A stretch of 64,000 nucleotides of DNA from Marsupella aquatica (taxonomy: Eukaryota > Marchantiophyta): NCBI GenBank assembly GCA_973895155.1, contig OZ316892.1, positions 25,606,001-25,670,000 of the forward strand, read 5' to 3'. Positions within the stretch are counted from its first letter, which is position 1, and each line of letters opens with the position of its first letter. A program made the translations under genes and the position numbers. The notes beneath the pieces are model-generated. The model saw only the letters and a program-made list of their open reading frames with translations. It was not told the origin of the DNA and did not search any database. This document shows, in pieces, positions 63,283 through 64,000 of the stretch.

Positions 63283-63790
63283 TACGGATAGTCACCCACT
63301 TCCCTTCACATAGGATACACTGGTCCAATGTGTAAACATTGCGGTAAGCATTCGCACCTTCCCTTTGGTAAACACTGGCCTGGGAGGAGCAATGATCATC
63401 ACAAAGTGGTCGTCGGGCCGTGGGAGGGTGCTCAGTCGAGAGATTGCTGGGTGGGTTGGGGCAATGCAGGGAGAAAACGGGTCCATTGGGGCCTGGCTGC
63501 GTAGTGATGCTGGCCTGGTGCCGGGCCTGGTGCCTGGGATGCACTAACGGGCGCGGGCGGACTATTGGGAGCGAGACTGAGGGAGGGCCGGTTAGGTCTT
63601 GGGATGGGGGTAAAGAGGATCCAATCACGCCTCGCCACATGGCATACAACCAATGAGGGCCGATGTTGAGTTAACTCCTCTGGTTAACTCAACCCCATAT
63701 ACGAAATGGGGGTGCAGGAGACAAATAAAATAGAATGGGGGAGCAACTACTAATTTTGGTCATTGTGGGGGACACCTTAGTAAAAAGCGG
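63283..63790 (-). repeat. Right terminal inverted repeat of the MULE
   Basis: The inverted partner of the left end. It carries the same internal 'GTTGAGTTAAC' palindrome and a small internal duplication ('GCCTGGTGCC') absent from the left end. Confidence 0.92.
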
Positions 63791-63800
63791 ATACAAGATA

Positions 63801-64000
63801 TCTATGAGTGAATAACTTATCACAACACAATTGCTGGCATTGTTATCATCGCATTGTTCCCAGCTGGGCTTATAAACTTTTTGAAGGGCATTCCCACTTG
63901 TCTTTTGTTAGGTAGTTATTTAACTGCCCCTTGGTGGCATTAAACACCTACTTATTTGGATACCAAAATTTAATTTGAAAATACATTATTATATGAATTA
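63801..64000. other. Right flank of the MULE
   Basis: The last 200 bases show no feature besides the target duplication at its left edge. Confidence 0.5.

Larger units (their letters stand above)
58923..63790. mobile_element. Mutator-like element (MULE) with long TIRs and 10-bp TSD
   Basis: A complete 4868-base element. It is flanked by the perfect direct repeat 'ATACAAGATA' at 58913-58922 and 63791-63800. The ends are long inverted repeats that begin 'CC(C/G)CTTTTTACTAAGG'. Inside are a plus-strand MURA-type transposase (about 59925-62033, broken) and a minus-strand ORF with an RNase H1-like binding domain (62334-62771). The TIRs differ at a moderate number of sites, so insertion is not very recent. 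Confidence 0.95.

Overview
This window is nuclear DNA of a land plant. Genes are interrupted by many short GT-AG introns, several products carry plastid-type N-termini, and the mobile elements (an L1-type LINE and a Mutator-like element) are plant types. Short introns and compact genes next to repeat-rich spacers fit a bryophyte or lycophyte, but the species cannot be fixed from the sequence. Exon coordinates below come from reading splice sites and keeping phase by hand, guided by remembered family features; no alignment was run.

Left part (1-7.8 kb): a dead LINE fragment (minus), a spacer with small repeats, and a small plastid zinc-finger gene resembling FIP (FtsH5-interacting protein), whose 5' leader and start-codon region are tandemly repeated. 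Next come two actin-related protein genes transcribed away from each other about 4.1 kb apart: ARP9 (minus, 7819-13696, 21 coding exons, two apparent GC-AG introns) and ARP3 (plus, 17788-22251, 10 exons).

Middle (22-43 kb): a repeat-rich spacer; a probably GPI-anchored A1 aspartyl protease (plus, 26182-32267, 10 exons); a broken UDP-glycosyltransferase (minus, about 35.2-36.6 kb) whose intron carries a near-perfect hairpin; two tRNA-Pro-like fragments; and a proline iminopeptidase with a transit-peptide-like first exon (plus, 38942-42994, 11 exons).

Right part (43-64 kb): a repeat-rich spacer; an intronless TRF4/PAPD5-type non-canonical poly(A) polymerase whose long C-terminal tail repeats a short 'LVDFWE' motif at least eight times in frame (47669-50224); a convergent DUF1499 gene, probably for a thylakoid-lumen protein (minus, 51581-53499); a second degraded UGT copy (plus, 55.3-57.35 kb) interrupted by a small inverted-repeat element; and a complete 4.87-kb Mutator-like element (58923-63790) with roughly 0.5-kb terminal inverted repeats and a perfect 10-bp target-site duplication. 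That element holds a decayed MURA transposase and, convergent to it, an intact ORF with an RNase H1 hybrid-binding-type domain.

The genes do not form one pathway. The most unusual items are the FWE-motif array on the poly(A) polymerase, the RNase H1-like ORF inside the Mutator element, the GC-AG introns of ARP9, the repeated start region of the FIP-like gene, and two young inverted duplications that could fold into hairpin RNAs.
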